This document shows, in pieces, positions 25,085 through 39,300 of a stretch of DNA of 64,000 bases. The notes beneath the pieces are model-generated. The model was not told where the DNA came from, made no database searches, and saw only the letters and a program-made list of their open reading frames with translations. The stretch comes from Omphiscola glabra (taxonomy: Eukaryota; Mollusca; Gastropoda; Lymnaeidae). The stretch spans positions 4,546,488 to 4,610,487 of the forward strand of contig OZ024806.1 in assembly GCA_964017045.1 (NCBI GenBank), written 5' to 3'. Positions within the stretch are counted from its first letter, which is position 1, and every line of letters starts with the position of its first letter. The translations under genes were made by a program, and so were the position numbers.

Positions 25085-25292
25085 TCATCCCCATCATCCT
25101 CCCCATCCTCCTCATCCTCCCAATCCTCCCCATTCTCCCAATCCTCCCCATCCTCCCCATCCTCATCATCCTCCCCATCCTCCTCATCCTCCCCATCCTC
25201 CTCTTCCTCCCTATACTCCTCATCCTCATCATCCTCCCATCCTCCTCATCCTCCTCTTCCTCCCATCATCCCCATCCTCCTCATCCTCTAAA
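25085..25292. repeat. CCTCATCCTCC pyrimidine repeat
   Basis: It is almost wholly pyrimidine plus A on the + strand, with CATCCTCC units. A CTCTCTCT tract follows at 25498-25625. Confidence 0.92.
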
Positions 25293-25789
25293 TCTGATCG
25301 ATCCACTCCTAAAAGGTAAATTTATAGGGACTAAACCCCCTCTCCCCCCTTTTCCTCCATAATCCTCTATCCATTTAAGTGAATCTCTTGCATGGCATCT
25401 TTCCCACCAGTAAGTTGAAATAGTTAGAGTCAAAGATCATTTTAATAGAATGCAATAGAACACTGCCAACCACTCTTCTACTTATCTCTCCGACTCTCTA
25501 TCTCTTACTTATTCTGTCTCTTTGTCTCTCTCTCTCACTCTCTCTCTCACTTAATCTGTCTATTTGTCTCTCTTAAAATATATATATAACTTTCTCTCTC
25601 TCTCACATTCTCCCTCTCTCTGACTGTCCTTACATGTGGGTATGAGCCACTGTCTACAAAAATTGTTGTACCCATATACTCTTGTACCCTGATAACTGTG
25701 ATAAGCGCTTCATTGTCCAATCTCACTACGCCTATCTTAGCTCTCTACTGCCATAAGCATATTTTATCTCACCACCAACATAAGCCTAT

Positions 25790-26150
25790 CTTTTCTCACG
25801 AACGCCATAAGCCTATCGTATCTCTCTACAGCCATAAGCCTATCTTATTTCTCTACAGCCATAAGCCTATCTTATTTCTCTACAGCCATAAGCCTATCGT
25901 ATCTCTCTACAGCCATAAGCCTATCGTATCTCTCTACAGCCATAAGCCTATCTTATTTCTCTACAGCCATAAGCCTATCTTATTTCTCTACAGCCATAAG
26001 CCTATCTTATTTCTCTACAGCCATAAGCCTATCGTATCTCTCTACAGCCATAAGCCTATCGTATCTCTCTACAGCCATAAGCCTATCGTATCTCTCTACA
26101 GCCATAAGCCTATCTTATTTCTCTACAGCCATAAGCCTATCTTATTTCTC
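25790..26150. repeat. 27-bp minisatellite, about 13 copies
   Basis: The unit contains GCCATAAGCCTATCTTATTT and CTCTACA. Two alternating variants (CTTATTTC and CGTATCTC) form blocks. In frame it reads YSHKPILFL, a spurious frame. Confidence 0.94.
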
Positions 26151-26756
26151 GTACCACTGTCAACTGTGAAATCATAGACATAGAAAAATACGTCAGTTTA
26201 TGAGAGACAAATTTTAACAAATTTTAACAAATTTTCCATTGATTTAGTTGTTTATTTTTTTTAGGGGGGGGGGTGTAGTGTTTTTGTTATGTTGCATTTA
26301 TTTATGTGCAAAAAAATATATGTATAGTTTTATTCAGTATTAATTTTATATAAAGTGAACGTTTATCACCTGGTGACCAGCCTAGCTTTAGACAAAAGTC
26401 ATTCATTTTGTTATCAACATTCACCAAGACAACATTCTATTGCATCATAATGTACAATCTAATTGACAGAATCATTTGATCATGAGCGAGCATCACAGCT
26501 ATTAGCATACTTAACCTGACATCTCACTATAGCGAACTCTAATATTTTTAATGTACATATTTAAATGCTTTTTTAAGATTAAATTTATTTATTTCTTCAT
26601 CTTCTATCTTCTATTCTTAATATTTAAATTTACCTTTTGAGCGTATAGCAGTGGTAATACACACCGAATAAATGTATGCATAATTTGGTGGTTGACGCAT
26701 AATGAACAAAAACATACAAGGGATGACCGATAGCGACTAGAGCCGTTGCGTGACTT

Positions 26757-27122
26757 TTGCAGGTCCCTGCCACTTTCAGGTTCCTGCCACTTTCAGGTCC
26801 CTGCCACTTTCAGGTCCCTGCCACTTTCAGGTCCCTGCCACTTTCAGGTCCCTGCCACTTTCAGGTCCCTGCCACTTTCAGGTCCCTGCCACTTTCAGGT
26901 CCCTGCCACTTTCAGGTCCCTGCCACTTTCAGGTCCCTGCCACTTTCAGGTCCCTGCCACTTTCAGGTCCCTGCCACTTTCAGGTCCCTGCCACTTTCAG
27001 GTCCCTGCCACTTTCAGGTCCCTGCCACTTTCAGGTCCCTGCCACTTTCAGGTCCCTGCCACTTTCAGGTCCCTGCCACTTTCAGGTCCCTGCCACTTTT
27101 AGGTCCCTGCCACTTTTAGGGT
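26757..27122. repeat. 17-bp minisatellite, 21 copies
   Basis: The unit is TCAGGTCCCTGCCACTT, nearly perfect, with changes only at the ends of the array. Confidence 0.97.
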
Positions 27123-27547
27123 CTTGCTAGTTAGCTATTCAATATTCGTACCACTACCTTCTAAAAACGTTCTTTCTACTGGCATACTCCATCTTGTGGA
27201 TGAGAGTTGGGTATGTGTGCGTGGGTGAAGCGTGATGTTCTTTTGTGTGAGTGGAGCTCAGATCTACTTTTTATTGTATGCCTAGGTAAAGAGGTAAGTC
27301 ACTTTAAGCAAGGTTTAGTAAGTATTTGATGTTTAAAAAAGTTAAATAATTCAACTTTTGTCGATAATGTCAAGATTACCATTTAATACTAAAAAGTAGA
27401 AAATAAAGAGAAAAAAATGTTAACATATTTTAAAACAACTTTTTATCAAATAAATGAACAAATTAAACAACCAAAAAAAAACAAAGTTGTTTTATTATAA
27501 ATCCTTTATAAAATGTAATATCGAGCAATGGAGGGGTTAAAAATGTG

Positions 27548-27820
27548 ACAAATCATGCACACGAGTAATGTGACAAAACATGCACAGGAGTAATGTGACA
27601 AAACATGCACACGAGTAATGTGACAAAACATGCACACGAGTAATGTGACAAAACATGCACACGAGTAATGTGACAAAACATGCACACGAGTAATGTGACA
27701 AAACATGCACACGAGTAATGTGACAAAACATTCACATGAGTAATGTGACAAAACATGCACACGAGTAATGTGACAAAACATGCACACGAGTAATGTGACA
27801 AAACATGCACACGAGTAAGC
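27548..27820. repeat. 25-bp minisatellite, about 11 copies
   Basis: The unit contains ACACGAGTAATGTGACAAAA and CATGC. A run of about 30 A bases follows at 27854-27883. Confidence 0.95.
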
Positions 27821-27851
27821 AATATAAGAATTCCGATAAGTCCCCCACCCA

Positions 27852-27886
<35 letters not shown>

Positions 27887-28027
27887 TCGCAACCACACAT
27901 TTTAGTCACGCCCCTGAGCTATTTTAATGTTCTAATGACCCAACCACTTCTGCACCGCAGATTGATTTCTCCAACAATTGCAGAAAACAAACAACGCACA
28001 CCAAACGCACGTGTGATATTTTTGACT

Positions 28028-28245
28028 AAGAATCTCATTTTAGCGAAGTTATCAAGAATCTCATTTTAGCGAAGTTATCAAGAATCTCATTTTAGCGAAG
28101 TTATCAAGAATCTCATTTTAGCGAAGTTATCAAGAATCTCATTTTAGTGAAGTTATCAAGAATGTCATTTTAGCGAAGTTATCAAGAATGTCATTTTAGC
28201 GAAGTTATCAAGAATCTCATTTTAGCGAAGTTATCAAGAATGTTA
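28028..28245. repeat. 26-bp minisatellite, 8 copies
   Basis: The unit contains AGAATCTCATTTTAGCGAAG. Confidence 0.94.
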
Positions 28246-28448
28246 TTTCCTGAAATGAGTGGCATGCTATATTTCCTTCATCTTCCCTTGGAAGACAGGA
28301 AACACTCATGCTTGGTGGCTGAGTCTGAGGGGCAGCGCTGTAGATTTGACGTTGTGTGCTATCATCGGCTACTAGTCTATGTGCCAAATTTCAGTTTGAT
28401 AGGTTGACGAGAAGTAGATCAATTGGCCGTCCGAAGATTTTGTCAGTC

Positions 28449-28812
28449 CGCCATCCAGCCACCCAGCCATCCAGCCACCCAGCCATCCAGCCACCCAGCC
28501 ACCCAGCCATCCAGCCACCCAGCCAGCCACCCACCCAGCCAGCCACCCAGCCAGCCACCCAGCCATCCACCCACCCAGCCACCCAGCCATCCAGCCACCC
28601 AGCCATCCAGCCACCCAGCCATCCAGCCACCCAGCCAACCAGCCACCCAGCCAACCAGCCATCCAGCCACCCAGCCACCCAGCCAGCCACCCACCCAGCC
28701 AGCCACCCAGCCAGCCACCCAGCCATCCACCCACCCAGCCACCCAGCCATCCAGCCACCCAGCCAACCAGCCACCCAGCCACCCAGCCAACCAGCCATCC
28801 AGCCAACCACAA
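28449..28812. repeat. CCAG-CCAC/CCAT 4-bp-based array
   Basis: A four-base grammar (CCAG, CCAC, CCAT, CCAA) runs without interruption. It yields open frames on both strands (PATQPSSHP and [10 protein letters not shown]), none of them a gene. Confidence 0.94.
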
Positions 28813-28944
28813 GCAAAAGCGAAGTGATATTGAAAGGATTCAAAATTTGAAAATAATTTTCTATTTCTAAAAATACATGGCTTAGAGGATGGTGCAAAGA
28901 ATTTTTGTGTTTAAACAATTGTGAATGCTACCAATCAGCTGTAA

Positions 28945-29150
28945 TTCAGCCATGGACGGCACCCAGCATCATCAAGCACTGTTGATCAGTCAGAGGTGCA
29001 TGAGAATGAGTCGGAATAGTGCAATTTGAAAAGATGATTCTTGAGGGAAGTTTTGAAGGCTTGTATGCTCGGTATATTGCGGAGGTGTAATTGGAGAGAA
29101 TTCCATTGTTTGGGGCCACAGAAAGAAAACGATCGTTCACCGTATATTTT
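28945..29150 (-). mobile_element. L2/CR1-like LINE 3' end
   Basis: On the - strand the frame reads YGERSFSFCGPKQWNSL, then AFKTSLKNHLFKLHY, followed by a stop and a short 3' end with GATGCTGGGTGCCGTCCATG. The same C-terminus and tail occur at 43625-44300 and the tail again at 57540. Confidence 0.8.
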
Positions 29151-29639
29151 AGTGATACATATTTATTTTTTTTGTTGACTTTTTTAAAATGACAAAATTT
29201 GAGAACCTCTCGATCGTTAACCTGTGGGTGGGTCGTATAATTTATTGACCCACTCGGGATGGGTGTAACTCCATGCGATGAACGAATAACTTATTGACTA
29301 AGACGTTTCATTATAGATCCCAATATATGACACAGGCCTCTAGTCTTATCTTAAAATAACATACTGTCTATTTATAGAATGCAGCGTAGCCAGTGGAGTT
29401 GGGGGGGGGGCATGTTTGACAATGGTATGCCTAAGGTGGGCCATTTCAGGAATGAATGCCTTTTTTCAGTTATAGCTAAAAAATGAGGTTACTTGTACAC
29501 CATGTTTCCAATGACGTCAGTGATTCATTCACCTTGTTTGGAAAACTTCTTTCTTTACGATATATAGAGTACTTAACAATATATTAAGTAATTTATTGTA
29601 CGTAGTATACCTTACTATATGTGATGTGCTTTACTATAG

Positions 29640-30290
29640 ACCAGAAGAATGATGTTTCATAAGCTCTATAGGCAAGAAGTATGATGTCTTATTGGCTCCA
29701 TAGACAAGAAACATTATATCTTATTGGCTCCATAGACAAGAATCACGATGTCTTATTGGCTCCATAGACAAGAAACATTATATCTTATTGGCTCCATAGA
29801 CAAGAATCATGATGTCTTATTGGCTCTATAGACAAGAAGCATGATGTCTCATGGGCTCCATAGACAAAAAGCATGATGTCTTATGGGCTCTATAGACAAG
29901 AAACATGATGTCTTATGGGCTCTATAGACAAGAATCATGATGTCTTATGGGCTCTATAGACATGAATCATGATGTCTTATGGGCTCTATAGACAAGAATC
30001 ATGATATCTTATGGGCTCTATAGACAAGAATCATGATGTCTTATGGGCTCTATAGACAAGAAACATGATGTCTTATGGGCTCTATAGACAGGAATCATGA
30101 TGTCTTATGGGCTCTATAGACAAGAATCATGATGTCTTATGGGCTCTATAGACAAGAAGCATGATGTATTATAGGCTCTATAGACAAGAAACATGATGTC
30201 TTATTGGCTCTATAGACAAGAAGTATGATGTCTTATGGGCTCTATAGACAAGAAACATGATGTCTTATTGGCTCTATAGACAAGAATCTA
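29640..30290. repeat. 32-bp minisatellite overlapping the 5' end of gene B, about 20 copies
   Basis: The unit contains CTCTATAGACAAGAATCATG and ATGTCTTATGGG. The last unit includes the ATG ATG TCT TAT proposed as the start of gene B. The same unit in the opposite orientation forms the array at 63425-63850. Confidence 0.93.
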
Positions 30291-30370
30291 AGATAATCCT
30301 TCCAATCCGGGGACTACTGGGCTCTTTACTGATACTCACGTTAAGGCACTCGGACGTTGGGTCCTACATG
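30257..30370 (+). CDS. Gene B exon 1 (proposed), start and membrane anchor
   Basis: ATG ATG at 30257 lies in the last minisatellite unit, after an in-frame stop at 30245-30247. The frame continues as SYWLYRQESKIILPIRG, then LLGSLLILTL, to a strong donor ATG/GTGAGT at 30371. It joins exon 2 in phase 0. The hydrophobic run is short for an anchor, and a different first exon is possible. Confidence 0.42.
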
Positions 30371-33300
30371 GTGAGTAAACCCCGCTCCTGTGCTTCTTTG
30401 TGTGCTATGTGATAACTGTGTATTGATTTTGGGATTGCGGTTACATTGAGGGCGTCGCCTCAATTTGTTTTGAAAGGAGCCCTGACTACAATGCAGGGTT
30501 GCCGATAGTTCTTGAATGTGCAGACGGTCGGTACAATATTAAATACGACATGATTTTAATCACCTAAAACTATCTCTATATTCATTTTAGAATGATTTGC
30601 AATTTTTCTTTGTTAAGAAACAATTGAAACCGTCCATATTGTAAATCTCCCCCAGGCCACGACCCAATCACACCTCCTAGTCCACAACATCTCAATCACA
30701 CCTCCTAGTCCACAACGACTCAATCACACCTCCTACTCCACAACAACTCAATTACCCCTCCCCAGTGTACAACACCTCAATCACCCCTCCTAGTCCACAA
30801 CACCTCAAAACCCCTCCCAGTCCACAAAATCTCAATCACCCCTACCTTCCCAGCCCACAACTCAATCACCCCTCCCCTCCCAGCCCACAACAACTCAATC
30901 ACCCCTCCCCTCCCAGCCCACAACAACTCAATCACCCCTCCTACCCCAGCCCACAACAACTCAATCACCCCTCCTACCACAGCCCACAACAACTCAATCA
31001 CCCCTCCCCTCCCAGCCCACAGCAACTCAATCACCCCTCCCCAGCCCACAACACCTCAATCCCCCCTCCCCAGTCTACAACACTTCAATCACCCCTCCCC
31101 AGCCCACAACACATCAATCACCCCTCCCCAGCCCACAACAACTCAATCACCCCTCCTACACCAGCCCACAACAACTCAATCACTCCTCCCCTCCCAGCCC
31201 ACAACAACTCAATCACCCCTCCCCAGCCCACAACACCTCAATCACCCCTCCCCAGTCTACAACACTTCAATCACCCCTCCCCAGCCCACAACACATCAAT
31301 CACCCCTCCCAGCCCATAACAACTCAATCACCCCTCCCAGCCCATAACAACTCAATCACCCCTCCTACCCCAGCCCACAACAACTCAATCACCCCTCCCC
31401 TCCCAGCCCACAACATCTCAATCACCCCTCCCCTCCCAGCCCACAACAACTCAATCACCCTTCCCCCCCCTCCCCAGCCCACAACACCACAACTCCATCC
31501 TGGTCGTTCGCTGCATCTGAACCTAATCTTAATCCTACGTTCATCATCTAACATTGTTTCCGTTAACTCCCAATTATCCATTACATTTTTCGATGCATTT
31601 TAGGATCCCAAAGACCTGATCCCTGCCATCAGTCACATGATCTCACTGAACCCTAAACCTGGACAACCTGTAGAATTTTCCTTCGGTCACTACCTGAGCA
31701 CCCTGTCCGCTCTCTACCTAGGAGGTTTTGAAAGGTGGGTGATGTGGCTGTGAGGTGATGAGTGAAGTGGCTGTGAGATAATGAGTGATGTGGTTGTGAG
31801 ATGATGAATGGTGTGGCTGTGAGATGATGAGTTATGTGGCTGTGAGATGAGGAGTGATGCGGCTGTGAGATGATGAGTGACGTGGCTGTGAGATGATGAG
31901 TGACGTGGCTGTGAGATGATGAGTGATGTGGCTGTGAGATGAGGAGTGATGTGGCTGTGAGATGATGAGTGACGTGGCTGTGAGATGATGAGTGACGTGG
32001 CTGTGAGATGATGAGTTGTGGCCATCGGAAATGTTGGCGTGAGGAAATGACTGATGATATAAATGATGAAGATTTGACTTTTGATGATACGATTGATGAC
32101 GGTATGACTGATGATGATATAAATGATGAAGATATGACTGGTGATGATATAAATAATGAAGATATGACTGATGATGATATAAATGATGAAGATATTACTG
32201 ATGATGATATAAATAAAGATATGACTGATGTTGATATAAATGAAGATATGACTGATAATGATATAAATGAAGATATGACTGATGATGATATAAATGAGGA
32301 AGATATGACCTATGATTATACGACGGATGACGGTATGACTGATGATGATATAAATGATGAAGATATGACATATGATGATATAAATGATGAAGATATGACC
32401 TATGATTATACGACGGATGACGGTATGACTGATAATGATAGAAATGATGAAGATATGACCTATGATTATACGACGGATGACGGTATGACCTATGATTTTA
32501 CGACGGATGACGGTATGACTGATGATGATATACATGATGAAGATATGACCTATGATGATATAAATGATGAAGATATGACCTATGATGATACGATTAATGA
32601 CGGTATGACTGATGATGATATAAATGATGAAGATATGACCTATGATGATACTATTGATGATGGTATGACTGATGATGATATAAATGATGAAGTTATGACA
32701 TATGTTGATATGCATGATGAAGATATGACTTATGATGATACGATTGATGACGGTATGACTGACGATGATATAAATGATGAAGATATGACCTATGATGATA
32801 TAAATGATGAAGATATGACCTATGATGATACAAATGATGAAGATATGACTAATGATGATACGATTGATGACGGTATGACTGATGATGATGGTTTTTGTGA
32901 CGTTTTATGACTGCTAATGTAACAGCCTTTAATTTAAATTATAAGCCTTTACGTCTGCATGTATAACTGTTTCGTATAATCATTTTGTAGTAGACACACT
33001 TAATTATTCAATTAAATGTAGCTAAACATTCATTTAACTTTTGTTTAATCTGGGTCAAAGACAAAAGTAGCCGATAAATGATAATTTCGGAGAAACGAAA
33101 CATTTAAATGTGGACCGATAATAACACATGTTTTTAAAAAAAATTGGGGTTTAGCGGAACGAATAGTTGCTCAAAGTTCAAGGCTTATGTCTGTTCATCT
33201 TACCGGGTCATACCAATAACAAAAATACATAGGCTAAGCTGTCGATCGACACCAAATATGTCAAGGTAGCGTTGTAACTATTTTAGAAACGCAAAAGGGC

Positions 33301-36300
33301 AACCGAGGTTCTATTTTGCATGAATTTGACCCCCCCCCCCCCATCCAGATTGTCTTACCTTAATGCTTTAAGATATGCTTGTATATATTTAGATTACTTT
33401 TAGATTCAAATGTTCAAAGCCAAAGTATTCATTACATTAGCTTATCTGTTAACATTTACTACAATATCATTTTTAAATAAGATAATATCAATATCCTCCC
33501 ACACTTCCAAAAAAAACCACCAAAAAAAACCCATAAAAAAACCACACAAAAAACACCCAAAAACCACCAAAAAACCCACCAAAAAACCACACAAAAAAAA
33601 ACACACAAAAAACCACCAACAAATCCCACCCAAAAAAACCCACAAAAAAAACACCACAAAAACACCACAAAAACCACCAAAAAAAACACACAAGAAAACC
33701 CACAAAAAAAAACACCAAAAAAACACATTTTTTTTTTACTTATGCCGAACGTATGTGAGAAAGAGTTTCAAAATATTTAAATCTCTCGGTTTCAGTTTGG
33801 GTCGAAAGTGTCGTTAAGCTTTTGGTTTCGAATTCGGTTTCGGCCGAAAGTCATTTTTTTACTGCCGGCCAAAGTCAGAATATAACATTCGGTTCGACCA
33901 AATGATATGACTGATGATGTGATGACGTATGCAGAGGCCGACCGAATGTCGGTTTATTTTTTTATTTGGGCGCCGAAATTATCCTGGTGGGGTGACATGA
34001 TAGTCAATATAATAGTTCAATGACAAATCCGTTTTGTCGCAGGTCAATGTGTTGCAATAGCGAGTCCAGTTCGTTGCTTATTACCTTCAGTCAATGTGTT
34101 GTACTGGCGAGTCCATTTCGGTGCCCATTACCTTCAGTCAATGTGTTGTAATGGCGAGTCTATTTCGGTGCTCATTACCTTCAGTCAATGTGTTGTAATG
34201 GCGAGTCCATTTCGGTGCTCATTACCTTCAGTCAATGTGTTGTAATGGCGAGTCCATTTCGGTGCTCATTACCTTCAGTCAATGTGTTGTAATAGTGAGT
34301 CCATTTCGGTGCTCATTACCTTCAGTCAATGTGTTGTAATAGCGAGTCCATTTCGGTGCTCATTACCTTCAGTCAATGTGTTGTAATGGCGAGTCCATTT
34401 CGGTGCTCATTACCTTCAGTCAATGTGTTGTAATGGCGAGTCCATTTCGGTGCTCATCACCTTCAGTCAATGTGTTGTAATGGCGAGTCCATTTCGATGC
34501 TCATTACCTTCATCACACAATAAATATGAATTCCAAAACATTGGTTACCTGGGAGTTTTGTCATTCCACCACGGTGTTGTTGTTGGTGGTGGTAATGTTC
34601 TTGCTACTGCTGTTGTTGGTGGTGTTGTTGCTGTTGTTGTTTTTGTTGTTGGTGGTGTTGTTGTTGTTAATGCTTTTGTTGTTGCTGTTGTTGTTGGTGG
34701 TGATGTTGTTGGTGGTGGTGATGTTGGTGGTTGTGTTGTTGTTACTGCTGTTGGTGGTGGTGGTGGTGTTGTTACTGCTGTTGTTGGTGGTGGTGTTGGT
34801 GGTGGTTGTGTTGTTGTTACTGCTGTTGTTGGTGGTTGTGTTGTTGGTGGTGTTCTTGGTGGTTGTGTTGTTACTGCTGTTGTTGGTGGTTAAGTCCCAT
34901 CCTTGCAAGGAATTAAAATATAATCATCTACACGGATCTATTAAAAAAAACAACACTCTTTATTATATGATTCAAATACCTCTTTAAACCCACTACGTCA
35001 GTGGTTCTCAACCTGTGGGTCGCGACCCCTTCGGGGGTCGCATGACCTTTTACCAGGGTTCACCTAAGACCATCGGAAAACACATATACTCTACAGTTAT
35101 GAAGTAGCAACGAAAATAATTTTGTGGCTGGGAGTTGCCACAACATGAGGAACTGTGATAAGGGGTCGCGGCACTAGGAAGGTTGAGAACCACTGCACTA
35201 CGTGGAGAAGATTTATTTTTAACTTGAGTTGAACTGTTTTCAAATGTACAGCCCCATGACTGAAGACTTAAGACGTGTCTTTGTGAATGTTTTTTGTCAG
35301 GCGGTTTTGTCGTCTGTGTGCTATATTAAAAAATCTATGGCCACTAGCGTCTTTTCTCTTCTTTTACCCACCTGATTTTTTTCATGTGATGTGTAATTTT
35401 CTTTTTTCCTTTCTTTTTTGAACCTTGTTACACTGGCTTATGTCATATGTCCCCGACGACTACGCGTAGATAACTCTGTAGGAAAGATACCGTTAATACC
35501 GGGCTCTGGAGTCCAAATCCCAAATTGAAAGATATAAAACACAACGTGCTGAAATATATGCTAAGGTTTTTTTGTATTTTGTTTTGGAATCCCATTCGTT
35601 TACCAGTTCGTTGCATTTTTTTTTTATTTGGAGGAGAATTGAGAAGTTTGGAGATTGCACACAGTGAGCCAACGTAGAAAAATAGGATGGAGGAGATTCG
35701 ACACAGAAGTGTATCTTTTTGGAAAGATAGTGTGGGGGGAGATTGGACACAGCTGTTTACTTATATGGAAAGTTAGGGTGGGGGGGGATTGGACACATGG
35801 GTGTACCCATCTGGAAAGATAGGGTGGGGGGAGATCGAACATAGGATTGAAAGATAGGTTATGAGGGAGATATTGGGCTCTCATGAAATGACCAGAAGTA
35901 ACAAATTTTATGTTTTGATTCCAGAGTGTATATCCACGGTGACACAGAGCCGTCTGGGGAATGGTGGAGCAGATTACATGGTGAAAATGTCACATTTGTC
36001 TTTGTAAGATTGATTTGAATCAAATCTAGAATGTCAATTATAGTTTTGATAGATTGGAAATGTATATACATATAGAATATAAGATAAATGAGTAATATAT
36101 ATATATATCATTAAAGTAGGATTTCATAGTTATGAGTATTATATACGATATCATATATATGTGAAATATAGATTACTTATATATGGGTAATATAGGATAA
36201 AATATATATGGTGAATATAGGATTACATATATATGTGTAATATAGGATTACATATATATGTGTAATATAGAACTACTATATATGGGTAATATAGGATAAC

Positions 36301-39300
36301 ATATATATGGTGAATATAGGATTACATATATATGTGTAATATAGGATTACATATATATGTGTAATATAGAACTACATATATATGGGTAATATAGGATAAC
36401 ATATATATGGTGAATATAGGATTACATATGTATGTGTAATATAGAACTACATATATATGTGTAATATAGGACTACATATATATGGGTAATATAGGATTAC
36501 ATATATATGTTTAATATAGGATTACATATATATGGGTAATATAGGATTACATATATATATGTTTAATATAGGATTACATATATATGTTTAATATAGGATT
36601 ACATATATATGGGTAATATAGGATTACATATATATATGTTTAATATAGGATTACATATATATGTTTAATATAGGATTACATATATATGGGTAATATAGGA
36701 TTACATATATATGTTTAATATAGGATTATATATATATGGGTAACATAGGATTCCATAGAGAGACTGCGACAATAGTAAATTTCTTTTATAAGTGGACTCT
36801 CCCATCAGCTGATATAAAAGTAAGTGTTAATCAGTGTTGCTAACAGTCCACACACATTTGACATACTATGACTTGTCCTTTGATTTTCTTAAGACTTTTA
36901 GGACACAAATTTAACCATGAGACATTTTACTTGAACTCTTCCTTTAAAACTTGTATGAACATATGCTGGAGCAGTTAAAGAAATAAGATTTGACGTCATT
37001 TACCATATATTTATATACATGACGAAGACGTAGTAATATATAAAGGATATTTTTGTAATGGCTACATAGTATTAACACATTCATACTTTTTTAAAAACTG
37101 TTTCCGTGGAGTTTATGTTTGCCAGTAAAAATTGTGAAGATTGTAAGCAAATATTTGTCACAACAAACTTTATTTCTTTGAGTTGGCCACCATGGTTTTA
37201 ATATTTAGTTCTCTGAAAATGGAGAAAGAGAGCAGGAGAGACGGAGGGGTGAGTTGGAAAGAGTGAGAGAGGGAAGAATGGAGAGAAGGAGGGAGATACG
37301 TAGGGAGGGGGAGAGCAATTGTGATTGTGATTGATTGAAGATTCCAGGACCCTCCAACAAAACTGTGTTCATTAGTTGATGCACTCTTGGATGTCACTAT
37401 TTAATAATATCCATTGTGGCTTTTTTCTTTATTCAGACATTAATTTCTTCTCTATACTTTAATCTACACATCTTTAGGTTGAGAATATCGAGACCGTGTT
37501 CCAGCAAGGGGTCAAGGTCTTGGCGCACCAGTCAGACATTCTAAGGACGATGGTCTTGTTAAAGTATGGTGGGGCGTATCAGGTAACACTTTCTTTGTTT
37601 ACAAAGTAACGCCCCTAAACCACTAACCCTGATTTTATGTAGCACTCCTCATATACCTGGTCAGGTCTGAATGGGTTGACAGCCGATTCTTTTGAACATA
37701 GCAAGAGGTGAAAGCAGTGGCGTAACCAAAACGAGAGAATTGGGTGCGGTGACAGAATGACCGCCACTAAGGGCACCTTGAATGCTTAATAATATAATTT
37801 TTACAACAGATGTATTCAACAAAAGTGTAGGAGCGCTTTGAGGGTTCACCCCAATCGTCACCATTTAGTTAATGTGTGCAACTAGTTTTAAGGGCTACAA
37901 GATCCGTTGTTAAGTTAAATAAAACACTTGAAAAAACTTCACGAGAGCAACAAAGTTCTAATCCTTTTTGGGGCTTGTTGAAAGTCTTTTGCAGATGCAA
38001 GCCATGATCTAGACATTCGTCAATGTCCTGTTTTTTTGACAAGCATACACTGTTTCCGGCCGCTTCTAAATAAATTTCAGTTTTATTTTTATAGACAAAA
38101 TGTACATTGGGCGCAATTGTTGACAGGTGTGTGCATTGTGGTTGTTGACAGGTGTGTGCATTGTGGGACGCATTTGTTGACATGTGTGTGCATTGTGGGA
38201 CACAGACCGTTGCAATGTCTTTTTGTTATATTTTTACACGTATACACACATGCATACACACACGCACATACACATATGCATACACACACACACGCATACA
38301 CACATACACACGAACATACACACGCACATACACACGCACACATACACACACGCACGTACACACACACACACATTTTGCATAATATTTGTAAAATCTGACA
38401 TTGCTGACCGGTGAGTCCACACCATTCTCCATAGCAGCGCCCTCGCTGTATGTACCCAGTAAACTTAAAGTGCACATGTGTAGCATTAAGTACACTGTAC
38501 ATAAAACTAAAAAAATATGTACTGCCAACAAAAATTGCTAACGTAAAAGACACGATACTAAATAGAGGTTTGACCCGCGCATAACATACCTGCATTTAAA
38601 AAAAAATCTAAAACATTTTATGATGATTAGCATGTCTTTCAAATTATAAATTCAAAAATCCTTTACGCAAAAAGCCATGTTTTTATCCCCCAATGTCTGG
38701 CCTTACATTTTAGGACAAGGATGCATTGTGGGTGAACCAAGTTCCTGAAGATGTCCGGAGATATTCAACTGTTGCTTGCTTGGACTGGCCGACCTATGAA
38801 GAGTGGCCAAGAACTTTCAACCTCGGTATTTTCATGTCTAAGCCTGGAGCCCCATTCCTCAAGCATTTCCTGGATTCGTTCTGGTAAGGAAGTGATCCAA
38901 ATGACTTCCAGAAGTAGATTCGTTCTGGTAAGGAAGTGATCCAAATGACCTCCAGAAGTAGATTCGTTCTGGTAAGGAAGTGATCCAAATGACCTCCAGA
39001 AATAGATTCGTGTTGGTAAGAAAGTGATCCAAATGACTCCCCAGAAGTAGATTCGTTCTGGTAAGAAAGTGATCCAAATGACCTCCAGAAGTAGATTCGT
39101 TCTGGTAAGGAAGTGATCCAAATGACCTCCAGAAGTAGAATCGTTCTGGTAAGAAAGTGATCCAAATGACCCCCAGAAATAGATTCGTGTTGGTAAGAAA
39201 GTGATCCAAATGCCCTCCAGAAGTAGATTCGTTCTGGTAAGAAAGTGATCCAAATGACCTCCAGAAGTAGATTCGTTCTGGTAAGGAAGTGATCCAAATG

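Noticed and set aside
28356..28918. Pro/Gln/Ser/His-rich frame on + and Gly/Trp-rich frame on -, like a mucin or shell protein
   Set aside because: Four-base repeat grammar, equally open on both strands, with no signal peptide.
23548..31734. Gene C as the first exon of gene B
   Set aside because: Gene C already contains its own copy of the fold start (IPNTAHYVWCG, FRFEHYL), which exon 2 of gene B repeats. Joining them would duplicate the domain, and no in-phase donor pairs clearly with exon 2.
32008..32910. 300-codon Asp-rich frame, a possible shell-matrix or calcium-binding protein
   Set aside because: It lies in an intron of gene B, begins inside another array, and is fully explained by 24-27 bp units. 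The opposite strand is also open.
34423..34987. Gly/Val-, Leu/Val- and Asn/Thr-rich frames
   Set aside because: They arise from a GTT/GGT/GCT tract read in different frames and strands.
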